64,000 nucleotides of DNA from Aureitalea marina (GCF_002943755.1 NZ_MQUB01000001.1:2977305-3041304), one strand, 5' to 3'. Counted from the stretch's first letter, positions 1 to 8,885 are shown. Notes: generated by a model not told the origin, from the sequence alone. A program made the numbers and translations.

Positions 1-2
1 GG

Positions 3-674
3 CCACTGTCCGTTAATGTGGACGGTAAAAGTAAGATGAAGCCCATAGAGAACTACGGGGTAAAGGTGCTTTCCATTGGCTTTTTTACCAAACCCAACCA
101 GGCCGTGATCTGGCGTGGTCCTATGGCAGCGAAAGCATTGAATCAGTTGATATTTGATGCGGACTGGGGAGAGCTGGATTTTATGCTGATCGACCTTCCT
201 CCGGGAACCGGTGACATCCATTTGAGTATTATGCAATCCCTTCCCATCACAGGAGCTGTTGTTGTCAGTACCCCTCAAACTGTTGCCCTTGCAGACGCCC
301 GCAAAGGGGTTGCTATGTTCCAGCAGGAGAATATTCAGGTGCCGGTATTGGGGATAGTAGAGAACATGGCCTATTTTACGCCAGAAGAACTGCCGGACAA
401 CAAATACTATATCTTTGGGCAATCAGGAGCCAGGAATCTATCCGAAGATCTGGATATTCCTTTCCTTGGAGAGATTCCGCTTGTTCAGAGCATTAGAGAG
501 GCAGGAGATGTCGGTAGGCCGGCTGCCATGCAGACCGGAACTCCATTAAGCGAAGCTTTCGAGGAGGTGACACGGAATGCTGTGGAGCAAACCGTTAGAA
601 GAAATGAATCATTGCCACCAACCGAGGCCATCAAGATCACAACAATGGCTGGTTGTTCGGCGGTAAAAAAATAA
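3..674 (+). CDS. Mrp/ApbC-family P-loop ATPase, Fe-S cluster carrier (5' truncated by window edge)
   Basis: C-terminal ~220 residues of a Mrp/NBP35/ApbC-type cytosolic ATPase, which in this family carries and transfers iron-sulfur clusters. Visible are the NYGVKVLSIGF strand, the DLPPGTGD block and VVVSTPQTVALADARKG, all typical of the ParA/MinD-like core of Mrp. The frame is open to the first base, so the start codon, Walker A motif and any N-terminal MIP18 domain lie upstream. A GTG at position 18 is not a credible start because conserved sequence precedes it. The stop is one base before the nfuA-like start, so the two are almost certainly co-transcribed, which fits a joint role in Fe-S maturation. 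Confidence 0.93.
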   Translation, partial: PLSVNVDGKSKMKPIENYGVKVLSIGFFTKPNQAVIWRGPMAAKALNQLIFDADWGELDFMLIDLPPGTGDIHLSIMQSLPITGAVVVSTPQTVALADARKGVAMFQQENIQVPVLGIVENMAYFTPEELPDNKYYIFGQSGARNLSEDLDIPFLGEIPLVQSIREAGDVGRPAAMQTGTPLSEAFEEVTRNAVEQTVRRNESLPPTEAIKITTMAGCSAVKK

Positions 675-675
675 T

Positions 676-912
676 ATGGAAGATCAAGAACTACGTACTA
701 AGGTCGAGGATGCTCTGGAAGAGATTCGACCTTTTTTGAGAAGCGATGGGGGTGATATTTCACTGATCTCCATTGAGGACGGGAAAACAGTGCAGGTCAG
801 ACTGGAAGGTGCTTGTGTTGGCTGTTCTGTAAACCAAATGACCTTGAAAAGTGGGGTGGAAATGACCATCAAGAAACACGCACCCCAGATCGAATCGGTG
901 ATCAATATTTAG
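676..912 (+). CDS. NifU C-terminal-domain (NfuA-type) Fe-S scaffold protein
   Basis: 78-residue protein consisting only of the NifU-like C-terminal domain. The cluster-binding C-X2-C motif is seen in EGACVGCSVNQMTLK, preceded by the usual IRPFLRSDGGDI segment. Such proteins bind a [4Fe-4S] cluster at a dimer interface and pass it to target apoproteins. It starts one base after the Mrp stop codon. Together with the ferredoxin and ferredoxin reductase downstream it makes a compact Fe-S group. The family assignment is secure; which targets it serves cannot be read here. Confidence 0.95.
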   Translation: MEDQELRTKVEDALEEIRPFLRSDGGDISLISIEDGKTVQVRLEGACVGCSVNQMTLKSGVEMTIKKHAPQIESVINI

Positions 913-977
913 GGTGATAAAGATCATTTAGCAGCTATAAGCCTGGACTTAATTTTGGCCCAAATCAATTTCGATAC

Positions 978-2030
978 ATGATCAAGACCGATATACTTAT
1001 CATTGGAGCAGGACCCACCGGACTTTTTACCGTATTCGAAGCCGGATTGCTTAAACTTCGATGTCACCTGATCGATGCCCTTCCACAACCTGGAGGTCAA
1101 TGTGCGGAGATCTACCCAAAAAAACCTATTTACGATATTCCTGCGTTTCCAGAAGTATTGGCAGGGGACCTGGTCGATAATCTCATGAAACAGATCGAAC
1201 CGTTTCAGCCAGGATTCACCCTTGGTGAGCGGGCTGAAACCATCGACAAAGATGAGGATGGCCAGTTTATCGTGACCACCAACAAGGGAACACAACACAA
1301 AGCCCCTGTCATTGCAATAGCTGGAGGGCTTGGAAGCTTTGAGCCGCGTAAACCACCTATTGCCAACATAGCCGATTTTGAGGACAAGGGAGTTGAATAC
1401 GTTATTCGCGATCCTGAAGTCTATCGCAATAAAAATGTCGTCATAGCTGGGGGTGGAGATTCGGCCCTCGATTGGAGTATTTTCTTAACTGATGTGGCTG
1501 CAAGTGTGACACTGATCCACAGACGAAACGAGTTCCGAGGTGCTTTGGATAGTGTTGAAAAAGTCCAAGAACTGAAGGATGCCGGAAAGATCAAGCTGAT
1601 AACACCAGCTGAGGTAATCGGTCTAAAAGGTGATGGTCACATCAGCGGTGTAACTGTTAAGCGGTCCGGTGAGGAGTTTGACCTGGAATGTGACCATTTT
1701 GTGCCACTTTTTGGCTTGGCACCTAAATTAGGTCCTATGGCCAATTGGGGGCTGGAGATCGAAAAGAATGCCATTAAAGTGGATAACAGCCTGGATTACC
1801 AAACCAATATCCCTGGGATCTATGCTATCGGTGACATCAATACCTATCCTGGTAAACTTAAATTGATCCTTTGTGGATTCCACGAGGCTACTTTGATGTG
1901 TCAGAGTGCCTATCAGCGAATACACCCGGGCAAGCGCTATGTGATGAAGTACACCACAGTTGGTGGTGTAGAGGGCTTCGACGGAAGTAAGAAAGAAGCC
2001 CCTAAAGCTGTGGTCAAGGCCATCAATTGA
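978..2030 (+). CDS. Ferredoxin--NADP reductase, thioredoxin-reductase-like type
   Basis: 350-residue FAD/NAD(P)-dependent oxidoreductase. The N-terminal FAD-binding motif is ILIIGAGPTGLF, followed by PQPGGQCAEIYPKK. The NADP-binding motif is NVVIAGGGDSALDW at about residues 150-165, and the C-terminal FAD contact is YAIGDINTYPG. The redox-active CxxC of true thioredoxin reductases is absent, which places it in the TrxR-like ferredoxin-NADP reductase family. That family moves electrons between NADPH and a small ferredoxin in the cytosol. The ferredoxin gene starts 2 bp after the stop codon, so it is the obvious partner. The ATG at 978 begins directly at the first beta strand. Confidence 0.93.
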   Translation: MIKTDILIIGAGPTGLFTVFEAGLLKLRCHLIDALPQPGGQCAEIYPKKPIYDIPAFPEVLAGDLVDNLMKQIEPFQPGFTLGERAETIDKDEDGQFIVTTNKGTQHKAPVIAIAGGLGSFEPRKPPIANIADFEDKGVEYVIRDPEVYRNKNVVIAGGGDSALDWSIFLTDVAASVTLIHRRNEFRGALDSVEKVQELKDAGKIKLITPAEVIGLKGDGHISGVTVKRSGEEFDLECDHFVPLFGLAPKLGPMANWGLEIEKNAIKVDNSLDYQTNIPGIYAIGDINTYPGKLKLILCGFHEATLMCQSAYQRIHPGKRYVMKYTTVGGVEGFDGSKKEAPKAVVKAIN

Positions 2031-2032
2031 TC

Positions 2033-2371
2033 ATGGAGTCACCAGATATTCCAATAACTATCATCGATCGCGAAGGAGTCAGTCATGAAGTAATGGCGCC
2101 CACCGATATGAATATGAACCTGATGGAGGTAGTTCGCTCTTACGAGTTGGCTCCGGAGGGTACCATTGGTATATGTGGCGGAATGGCCATGTGCGCATCC
2201 TGTCAGTGCTATGTATTAAGTGAACATCCGCTGCCGGAGAAAGGCCCGGACGAAGAAGCTATGCTTGCCGAGGCTTTTTTTGTAGAAGATAACAGTCGGC
2301 TTGGATGTCAGATCCCGATCACTCCAGAGCTTTCTGGCTTGAAAGTACACCTCGCCCCAGAGGAAATGTAA
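2033..2371 (+). CDS. [2Fe-2S] ferredoxin, adrenodoxin/putidaredoxin-like
   Basis: 112-residue ferredoxin. Cluster ligands follow the vertebrate/bacterial adrenodoxin pattern: CGGMAMCASCQC supplies three cysteines (C-x5-C-x2-C) and RLGCQIPI the fourth. It should act as a one-electron carrier and is placed directly behind its likely reductase, so a reductase-ferredoxin pair is inferred. The start is taken at the ATG at 2033, just after the reductase stop. The TTG six bases upstream overlaps that stop and is less likely. The final electron acceptor is unknown; Fe-S assembly or a Rieske oxygenase such as the one at 5159-6247 are possible. Confidence 0.93.
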   Translation: MESPDIPITIIDREGVSHEVMAPTDMNMNLMEVVRSYELAPEGTIGICGGMAMCASCQCYVLSEHPLPEKGPDEEAMLAEAFFVEDNSRLGCQIPITPELSGLKVHLAPEEM

Positions 2372-2440
2372 ATTCAGAATTGCTAACTTTAGAGAAGCTC
2401 GATTGAGAGCTTGTTCAACTAAACTTATCAGCAATTCATT

Positions 2441-2929
2441 ATGAAATCCTTCCTTCGATCATTGACCATTCCGGTATGCCAGTCCAAATGGTATGTGGAC
2501 CTTTTATTTGCAATACCTCGATTTGTTGGTGGTATGCTTTTGGCCATTGATTTCGGTGCTTCCAAATTCGGGATGCCCTGGAGTTCGGCAGAGAATGAGC
2601 TCGGTCTATTTGAGGTGGCAGCCTGGTTTCCGGAGGACGTGGCCAAATTTGGTGGGATCTTCGCCTTAGCTCCAACCTTCTTTGCCTGGTTAGGCGGTGC
2701 CAGTGAGGCTATCGGAGGGATTTTCCTTGCTGCCGGTCTGCAAACGAGAGTTGCTTCATTCCTGGTCATGTGTACCATGTTGGTCGCTATTTTCTTTCAG
2801 AAATGGGGAGACGGTACCTGGGGTATGCTCCCTGCCATGGGGTTCCTGTGGCTGGCTATCTACAATCTCGGTCTGGGCTCCGGCCGGTTTGGACTGGACT
2901 ACCTCATCAGTAAGCGTTGGAGTAAATAA
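2441..2929 (+). CDS. DoxX-family integral membrane protein
   Basis: 162-residue membrane protein with about four hydrophobic segments (near residues 20-40, 60-85, 95-120 and 125-145) and the FVGGMLLAIDFGASKFGMPW region common in DoxX/SURF4-like proteins. The exact function of most DoxX members is unknown; some are linked to respiratory or thiol redox processes. It follows the ferredoxin by 69 bp on the same strand and could be read from the same transcript. It is convergent with the phosphoesterase, whose stop lies only 5 bp away. Family call is good, role uncertain. Confidence 0.8.
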   Translation: MKSFLRSLTIPVCQSKWYVDLLFAIPRFVGGMLLAIDFGASKFGMPWSSAENELGLFEVAAWFPEDVAKFGGIFALAPTFFAWLGGASEAIGGIFLAAGLQTRVASFLVMCTMLVAIFFQKWGDGTWGMLPAMGFLWLAIYNLGLGSGRFGLDYLISKRWSK

Positions 2930-2933
2930 TAGC

Positions 2934-3830
2934 TTAAGTCCTTTTGTAATCACATAATTCCTGCGGACCTTCCAGGAGATTGCGAACAACCCTTAGGGTT
3001 CCATCTGCAGTGGTAGCGATATGCCATTTGATCAGGGAGATCTTTCCGTTTTCGATCTCCAGGCCGGTTATGCTGCGCGGATGCACACAACTCCCATCAT
3101 TGAACAACGGGATCTCTCCAGGCTCGGGAAAACGTGGTCTGTGTGTATGTCCCATGATGGTGATCAGGTTGCGGTTGTTCAATATCCAGCGTTTACACCT
3201 TTTCTCGACCCGTTTCAACTCCCGGTAATTCCTGGCAGGGCTGGTTGGATCACCAATTCCGAATATCTGCAAGGGACGCCAGAGCACCTGTACCAGGAAA
3301 CGATTGACCTTCCAGCCGTGGTAATTCATCCATTCGGCCTGGTGACCATGAGTGAGAAATATTTCCTGTTCGTTCTCACGGTGCTGCAAGATTATCCCCT
3401 CCGGTAGTTGAATCCCGGGGAAGAGTGGTACTTCCTGATCGGTGATCTTATCTAGGTAGGAATGAAGGTGCTTTTCCACAAAGCGTTTGGATCTCATTAC
3501 CATATCGTGATTGCCGAGAACCCGATGATAGCGATTCTCGCGGTAATATTTTTTCAAGAGTTGAAAAACCTGCCTGTGGGCTTCGAAGATGGTGTCAAAA
3601 TCCATGACTTCCCATAGCTCATCTCCATCGCCTAATTCGAGGTAGGTATATCCGGCGTCAAAGTAATGGCTCAATGCATGGAAATAGACATTGCGGTTGT
3701 TGGCGAAGTCGTCGGCAAAACTGTTGTCCCCTCTGTGAACATCACTAAAGATGATAAACTTGGAGTCGTCATCGAAGTGAATCTTCTGTGCACTTTGGTA
3801 GGCTTTTGTCAGGCGTGTCTGGGAGGACAT
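2934..3830 (-). CDS. Calcineurin-like metallophosphoesterase
   Basis: 298-residue phosphoesterase with the ordered metal-binding motifs of the family: FSDVHRGD near residue 28, LGDGDELWE near 65, LGNHD near 105, LTHGHQAEW near 160 and GHTHRPRF near 227. These bind two divalent metals and hydrolyse phosphoester or pyrophosphate bonds. The second motif carries GDGDE where LpxH-like enzymes usually have GDIFD, so UDP-diacylglucosamine hydrolysis should not be assumed. No signal peptide is seen, so it is probably cytosolic. It is convergent with the DoxX gene and its start faces the terminator at 3870-3897. Confidence 0.85.
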   Translation of the reverse strand: MSSQTRLTKAYQSAQKIHFDDDSKFIIFSDVHRGDNSFADDFANNRNVYFHALSHYFDAGYTYLELGDGDELWEVMDFDTIFEAHRQVFQLLKKYYRENRYHRVLGNHDMVMRSKRFVEKHLHSYLDKITDQEVPLFPGIQLPEGIILQHRENEQEIFLTHGHQAEWMNYHGWKVNRFLVQVLWRPLQIFGIGDPTSPARNYRELKRVEKRCKRWILNNRNLITIMGHTHRPRFPEPGEIPLFNDGSCVHPRSITGLEIENGKISLIKWHIATTADGTLRVVRNLLEGPQELCDYKRT

Positions 3831-3869
3831 GTAAACGGTTTGTTTAAAGATACAATCCCCCGGGATATA

Positions 3870-3897
3870 AAAAAAGGCGCCTATTGGGCGCCTTTCT
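3870..3897. terminator. Rho-independent terminator hairpin
   Basis: A GGCGCC stem with five-base loop, flanked by an A-run on the left and CCTTTCT on the right. It lies 15 bp after the stop of the minus-strand acyl-CoA dehydrogenase, for which it reads as hairpin plus T-run (the A-run on the plus strand). Confidence 0.75.
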
Positions 3898-3912
3898 CTT
3901 GTTCGTTATAAC

Positions 3913-5091
3913 TTATTTGAAAGCGTTGAAGCCGGTCACATCCAGGCCTGTGATCAGCAGGTGAATGTCGTGAGTTCCTTCGTAGGTGATCACACTCTCC
4001 AGGTTCATCATATGGCGCATAATGGGATACTCTCCCGTAATTCCCATTCCGCCCAACATTTGGCGTGCTTCTCGAGCGATCTTGATAGCCATGTCTACAT
4101 TGTTTCGTTTGGCCATGGAGATTTGAGCCGAACTGGCGCGCCCCTCGTTCTTTAATTGGCCCAATCGGAATACCAGCAATTGTGCCTTGGTGATCTCGGT
4201 GATCATTTCGGCCAATTTCTTTTGCTGCAATTGGAATCCACCGATAGGCTTACCAAATTGTACACGCTCCTTAGAGTATCTCAGAGCAGTATCGTAACAG
4301 TCCATGGCAGCACCGATCGCTCCCCAGGCAATTCCGTAACGTGCAGAATCCAAGCACCCAAGCGGAGCTCCCAACCCTGATTTGTTAGGAAGTAGGTTTT
4401 CCTTGGGAACTTTCACATCCTGGAATATAAGTTCTCCCGTGGCTGAAGCTCTCAGGGACCATTTATTATGAGTCTCCGGGGTGCTGAAGCCTTCCATACC
4501 GCGCTCGACGATCAAGCCGTGGATACGTCCTTCTTCGTTTTTGGCCCAGACCACCGCCACATCACAAAAAGGCGAATTAGATATCCACAACTTGGCTCCA
4601 TTAAGCAGGTAGTGATCCCCCATATCTTTAAAATTGGTGACCATACCACCAGGATTACTTCCGAAGTCAGGCTCGGTTAGCCCGAAGGATCCCATCCATT
4701 CCCCAGTGGCTAGCTTGGGCAAATATTTCTGCCGTTGCTCTTCATTTCCATACTTCCAGATGGGGTACATCACCAAACTGGATTGAACGGAAGCGGTAGA
4801 TCGAACTCCACTGTCTCCGCGCTCTATCTCTTGCATGATAAGCCCGTAGGAGATCTGATCCAATCCTGCTCCTCCGTATTCCACCGGAATATAAGGTCCA
4901 AAGGCTCCAATCTCGGCAAGCCCAGGGATGATGGATTTTGGGAATTCGGCCTTTTGGGCAGCTTCCTCGATAATCGGCGAAACATCACGCTTCACCCACT
5001 GACGGGCAGCGTCTCTAATTAGTTTGTGCTCCTCGGTTAAAAGTTCGTCCAGTAAGTAGTAATCTGGAGATTCGAAAAGATCGGGTTTCAT
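3913..5091 (-). CDS. Acyl-CoA dehydrogenase, glutaryl-CoA dehydrogenase-like
   Basis: 392-residue flavoprotein from the ATG at 5091; a TTG 33 bp upstream is less likely. It has the acyl-CoA dehydrogenase folds in order: N-terminal helices, a GSFGLTEPDFGSNPGG middle segment, and the helical C-terminus with REARQMLGGMG. Near the end VITYEGTHDIHLL contains the catalytic base glutamate in the glutaryl-CoA dehydrogenase context. The SGVRSTASVQSSLVM segment includes the arginine used by that subfamily to bind the substrate carboxylate. Glutaryl-CoA dehydrogenase oxidises and decarboxylates glutaryl-CoA in lysine/tryptophan breakdown. The substrate is inferred from motif similarity only. Confidence 0.88.
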   Translation of the reverse strand: MKPDLFESPDYYLLDELLTEEHKLIRDAARQWVKRDVSPIIEEAAQKAEFPKSIIPGLAEIGAFGPYIPVEYGGAGLDQISYGLIMQEIERGDSGVRSTASVQSSLVMYPIWKYGNEEQRQKYLPKLATGEWMGSFGLTEPDFGSNPGGMVTNFKDMGDHYLLNGAKLWISNSPFCDVAVVWAKNEEGRIHGLIVERGMEGFSTPETHNKWSLRASATGELIFQDVKVPKENLLPNKSGLGAPLGCLDSARYGIAWGAIGAAMDCYDTALRYSKERVQFGKPIGGFQLQQKKLAEMITEITKAQLLVFRLGQLKNEGRASSAQISMAKRNNVDMAIKIAREARQMLGGMGITGEYPIMRHMMNLESVITYEGTHDIHLLITGLDVTGFNAFK

Positions 5092-5158
5092 GTAGTCGTT
5101 TTTTGGATGCTCAAAGGTAGCCAATGCCCCTGAATTTCAAATAGAACTATTGAAAAAA

Positions 5159-6247
5159 TTAGCCGTTTAAGGCCTTGGATAAAAGCCTGTGAAACTGATG
5201 GACTCCCTGCTCCCTGGTCGGAGAGTATCGGCCAGCCTGATAAAGCGAGGATCGCACCCCTTTTTGTACATTTTCTACAACGAACTCGTCTTCTCGTTCA
5301 ACCTTCTCCAAAGATGCACCGGCTCCTACTTCCAGTTTAGACGGGTCCAATACGTAGGTCAGAAAGGAGACTTTGGTTCTGTCCATGCCCAAAGGTTTAA
5401 CCACATTGACCGATAAGCCCCACGGATAGAAGTTCAGCATGATGTTGGGAAAGATCCAATAATAGTAAGCCCCAATGTCCTCCCCGTGATCCGGGTGTCC
5501 TTCCGGGAGGTCAAAAACCTCGGTAGCATCCTGTGCATAGCCGATCTGTAAATTCCCCTGCTCAAACATCACCGTTTTATACTTGCCATAATCCAGGGCT
5601 GCCATAAGGCCATCGTGTACAAACGGGATATGGAATCCTTCCAGGTAGTTGTCGCAATACAGTGCCCAATGGGCATGCACCAGGTAGTCTTTACTCAAGG
5701 TAGGAGCAAATCGGAAATCTTCCAAGGGAAGGAACCCAACCCGCTGCTCTAACTCGTTGATCACTTCCTGAAAGTTTGCGGTTCGGTCCAAGCTTCCAAA
5801 GAGCCAGGGACCCCACTGCTGCAAAGGTAAATTGGGTAAGTGATCACAGGGCCTTGGGAAATCTTCTGCCTGTTCAAACTCCGGCATATATTCAAATTTT
5901 CCTTCCAGGTCGAAACGGCGTCCATGATAACCACAGATCAGTTTTTTGGGTTTTCCTGCTTCCAGAACTACCTTATTTCCACGATGTGTACAAACATTAC
6001 TCAGCAATTGGATCTGGTGGGACTTATTCCTTGTTAACACCAATGGCTCTGAGAGAAAGCCCGGTAGCAATTCTAGCGGATAAACCGTCCTATTCCCGGA
6101 TAATACTGTTATATCGCCCAACCAATGCCAGGATTTTAAAAAGACCTTGTCCTTCAGTTCGGTAAAGATCTGCTCGTCTCGGTAAAAGGAGGCCGGAAGG
6201 GTTTCCGCCTTTCTAATGTCGGTATCAATATGGAAGCGCTTGCCCAT
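5159..6247 (-). CDS. Rieske non-haem iron oxygenase, alpha subunit type
   Basis: 362 residues from the ATG at 6247; a possible start 42 bp upstream lacks conserved sequence. The N-terminal Rieske [2Fe-2S] site is visible as CTHRG followed by CGYHGRRF. The catalytic domain has DNYLEGFHIPFVH, giving the two histidines of the mononuclear iron site and the bridging aspartate. Enzymes of this class hydroxylate or demethylate small substrates using electrons from a reductase or ferredoxin. The substrate is unknown and no beta subunit lies nearby. The ferredoxin/reductase pair at 978-2371 could supply electrons, but that is only inference from proximity. Confidence 0.87.
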   Translation of the reverse strand: MGKRFHIDTDIRKAETLPASFYRDEQIFTELKDKVFLKSWHWLGDITVLSGNRTVYPLELLPGFLSEPLVLTRNKSHQIQLLSNVCTHRGNKVVLEAGKPKKLICGYHGRRFDLEGKFEYMPEFEQAEDFPRPCDHLPNLPLQQWGPWLFGSLDRTANFQEVINELEQRVGFLPLEDFRFAPTLSKDYLVHAHWALYCDNYLEGFHIPFVHDGLMAALDYGKYKTVMFEQGNLQIGYAQDATEVFDLPEGHPDHGEDIGAYYYWIFPNIMLNFYPWGLSVNVVKPLGMDRTKVSFLTYVLDPSKLEVGAGASLEKVEREDEFVVENVQKGVRSSLYQAGRYSPTREQGVHQFHRLLSKALNG

Positions 6248-6315
6248 GATTTTATTGTATCTTCCCGTGAATTGACTAAAAATACACAATTCAGACTAGC
6301 TAACCGAATCCCTTT

Positions 6316-7653
6316 TTGAAGAACACATCCAACAAGAAATTGTCCCTGACCATGGCTACCGCCTTAGTTGTGGGGAACATGATTGGGGTAGGTATTTACC
6401 TCTTGCCGGCCAGTTTGGCCGGCCGGGGTTGGGTCAGCGTACTAGGATGGGTCTTTACAGCTGCCGGAGCTTTGATCTTGGCTCGAATTTTCGGAAAGAT
6501 GAGTGTATTGGTGCCCAACAAAAGTGGTGGGCCATATGCCTATACCCGGGCTGGATTCGGGGATTTTATGGGATTTCTCATCGCTTGGGGCTATTGGATC
6601 ACCTGTTGGGTGGGTAATGCCGCCATTGTGATCGCTACGGTGGGGGCCCTTCAATTCTTCTTCCCCTCCTGGAATGACCAGGTGTGGCCACAGGTATTGG
6701 TAGGCCTTGGTCTGTTGTGGTCCCTGACCTTGCTCAATAGCCGGGGAGTGCGAGAATCAGGGCTGTTCCAGGTTGTTACTGTAATTATCAAGATCCTGCC
6801 CATGATCTTTGTGATCCTTATCGGTGCATTCTATTTTTCCTGGGACAATTTTCCTCCATTTATAACTACCGGAGATACACCCTGGGGAGCAGTTGCGGGA
6901 GTGGCAACGCTTACACTCTATGCTTTTTTAGGGTTAGAGAGTGCTTCCATTCCAGCAGCCGAGGTTGATAATCCTGAGAAAAATATACCCAAGGCTACTT
7001 TTTACGGGACCCTGGCCTCCACCGTATTCTATATTTTAGGTACCATAGTCCTATTTGGAATGTTACCCTGGCAGGAACTTTCCCAGTCTACAGCTCCTTT
7101 TGCCGATGCAGCACAATTACTCGGTGGGGAATGGTCTGCCTATTTTGTGGCTGCCGGAGCATTTGTTTCCGGGGTCGGCGCCCTGAATGGTTGGGTTTTG
7201 ATCACTGCCCAAGTTCCCTTGGCTACAGCAGAAGACGATTTATTTCCTGTAGTCTTTAAGCGGAAGAGCGGGAGAGGAGTGCCTTTACATGGCCTAATAA
7301 TAGGGAGCAGTCTTACCTCCCTTTTATTGTTGATGACCGCCTCCGATCAATTGGTGGAGCAATTCGAGTTCATTGGTTTCCTCACTGTTTTCACAAGCTT
7401 GGTGCCTTATATGTTTGTAGCTGCTGCTTATGTGCTGATGAGTATAGACGAACGGCTAGCTCCAAAATCGCTAACGTCGGCCATCATTCTTGGATCTTTA
7501 GGCTTTGCCTATACGGCCTGGACCATCTATGGCTCGGGTCAAGAGGCGGTTTTTTATGGGTTTTTACTCCTGATGGCCGGTTTACCGTTCTACTGGCGTA
7601 TGCGTTGGAATAAACTGAAAAGGAGGGATCAGGAGGCAGATAAGTCCAGATAA
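6316..7653 (+). CDS. APC-superfamily amino acid permease
   Basis: 445-residue membrane transporter with about 12 hydrophobic segments. The first helix carries GNMIGVGIYLLPASLA, matching the glycine-rich unwound helix 1 that binds substrate backbone in APC transporters. FLGLESASIPAAEVDNPEKN is the typical helix-6 region. The best start is the TTG at 6316: the first ATG lies 36 bases later and would cut conserved residues. It is divergent from the Rieske gene with only ~68 bp between starts, so promoters must overlap. Its 3' end overlaps the convergent methyltransferase by 25 bp. Substrate is not determined. Confidence 0.88.
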   Translation: MKNTSNKKLSLTMATALVVGNMIGVGIYLLPASLAGRGWVSVLGWVFTAAGALILARIFGKMSVLVPNKSGGPYAYTRAGFGDFMGFLIAWGYWITCWVGNAAIVIATVGALQFFFPSWNDQVWPQVLVGLGLLWSLTLLNSRGVRESGLFQVVTVIIKILPMIFVILIGAFYFSWDNFPPFITTGDTPWGAVAGVATLTLYAFLGLESASIPAAEVDNPEKNIPKATFYGTLASTVFYILGTIVLFGMLPWQELSQSTAPFADAAQLLGGEWSAYFVAAGAFVSGVGALNGWVLITAQVPLATAEDDLFPVVFKRKSGRGVPLHGLIIGSSLTSLLLLMTASDQLVEQFEFIGFLTVFTSLVPYMFVAAAYVLMSIDERLAPKSLTSAIILGSLGFAYTAWTIYGSGQEAVFYGFLLLMAGLPFYWRMRWNKLKRRDQEADKSR

Positions 7654-8351
7654 AAAGGATTTACTAACTCGATGTATTCGGAGCTAAAGCTTCCGTCGCT
7701 ATTCCGCAGGCAGAGTGTTTCCTCAAGAAGTTCCTTTTCGAAGAAGGAGAATTCCAGTAAACATCGCTTGAACGGGGCATTCGGATTGCCTTGTACGCGA
7801 CAACGACGTACCAAATATACCTCGTGCTTTTTGGCTAGCTCCAGTAGTTCCAATTCCCGATCCTCGGGTATAATAATCGCCAGTCGTCCATCCCCAGAAA
7901 GCAAGTGCAAAGAACAGACCAGAAGGTGTTCCAGGGGTAGTGCGTCATCAAATCGGGCTTGGTTTCGAGCTGGATCATTGCTAATCGTGCCTGAGCTAAA
8001 GAAAGGTGGGTTAGAGGCAATGAGGTCATATTCTTCCTCCATCTCACTGGCGTATTCCTGAATACTGGCATGATAACAGAACAGTCTGTCAGCCCAAGGA
8101 CTGGCTTCAAAATTCTGAACACACTGCTCATAGGCATCGTGATCAATTTCGACGGCATCGATTAGTGTCGCATCCGATCTTTGCGCAAGTTGAAGGGCAA
8201 TGAGTCCTGTTCCAGTACCAATGTCAAGGATGGTTTGGGGTTGGTGTGCAATACTGGCCCATGCCCCTAGCAGTACACCATCTGTACCCACTTTCATGGC
8301 TGTTTTGTCCTGATGTACGGTGAATTGCTTAAAGCGAAACGGTTGATCCAT
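7629..8351 (-). CDS. tRNA1(Val) A37 N6-methyltransferase (TrmN6/YfiC-like)
   Basis: 240-residue SAM-dependent methyltransferase. Motif I is seen as ILDIGTGTGLIALQ, and the N6-adenine methyltransferase signature NPPF as LIASNPPFFSSG at about residue 110. With the N-terminal FRFKQFTVHQDKTAMKVGTDG segment this matches the YfiC/TrmN6 family, which methylates A37 of valine tRNA. The start codon overlaps the rimM stop codon (TAATG), so translational coupling within an rpsP-rimM-trmN6 operon is likely. The stop lies inside the end of the convergent permease gene. Confidence 0.87.
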   Translation of the reverse strand: MDQPFRFKQFTVHQDKTAMKVGTDGVLLGAWASIAHQPQTILDIGTGTGLIALQLAQRSDATLIDAVEIDHDAYEQCVQNFEASPWADRLFCYHASIQEYASEMEEEYDLIASNPPFFSSGTISNDPARNQARFDDALPLEHLLVCSLHLLSGDGRLAIIIPEDRELELLELAKKHEVYLVRRCRVQGNPNAPFKRCLLEFSFFEKELLEETLCLRNSDGSFSSEYIELVNPFYLDLSAS

Positions 8352-8875
8352 TAGAGGTAAAGATCGATCAAACCCTCCGGAACTGCAACCCGGATCTCTT
8401 TCTTATCCCGGTCTACGCGCTTGATGAAGTCGTCGTTAATAGGAATCAGGACCTCTTGTCCTTTGTGGTCAATAACAAATAAGGCCTGATTGGTGGTATC
8501 GTTAACACTTTTAACCGAACCCACTGCTCCGAAGTGCTCGTCGATCACCTCGAATCCGATTATCTCGTGAAAATAGAATTTGTTGTCGCTTAAAGGGGGA
8601 AGGATACTTAGGGGAAGGAAAAGTTCTTTTCCCAGCAATGACTCTGCATCCTCTTCGCTCTGAACATCTTCAAATTGAATCCGCAGTAATTGAGATTTAT
8701 GCAGTTGGGCGTGTTCTATAAAAAAAGGAATCAGCCTGTGGTCCAATTCCACAAAGACTGATTCCAAATTTTCGTAGATCTCCGGGTCGTCACTGTCCAG
8801 TCGGACCAATAACTCCCCTCTGAAACTGTATTTCTTGACTATTTTACCGAGGTAGAAACACTCCTCCTTTTGCAT
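8351..8875 (-). CDS. rimM: Ribosome maturation factor RimM
   Basis: 174 residues from the ATG at 8875. The N-terminal ECFYLGKIVKKYSFRGELLV strand block and the C-terminal PRC-barrel (FYFHEIIGFEV, then QEVLIPINDDFIKRVD) are characteristic of RimM, which helps assemble the 30S subunit head by binding S19. It starts 10 bp after the rpsP stop, the usual rpsP-rimM order, and its stop overlaps the trmN6 start. A start further upstream would run into rpsP and is rejected. Confidence 0.94.
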   Translation of the reverse strand: MQKEECFYLGKIVKKYSFRGELLVRLDSDDPEIYENLESVFVELDHRLIPFFIEHAQLHKSQLLRIQFEDVQSEEDAESLLGKELFLPLSILPPLSDNKFYFHEIIGFEVIDEHFGAVGSVKSVNDTTNQALFVIDHKGQEVLIPINDDFIKRVDRDKKEIRVAVPEGLIDLYL

Positions 8876-8885
8876 GGGAGAGAAT

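Noticed and set aside
2934..3830. Calling the phosphoesterase LpxH
   Set aside because: Motif II is GDGDE instead of the usual GDIFD and the lipid-binding region cannot be judged; the call stays at family level.
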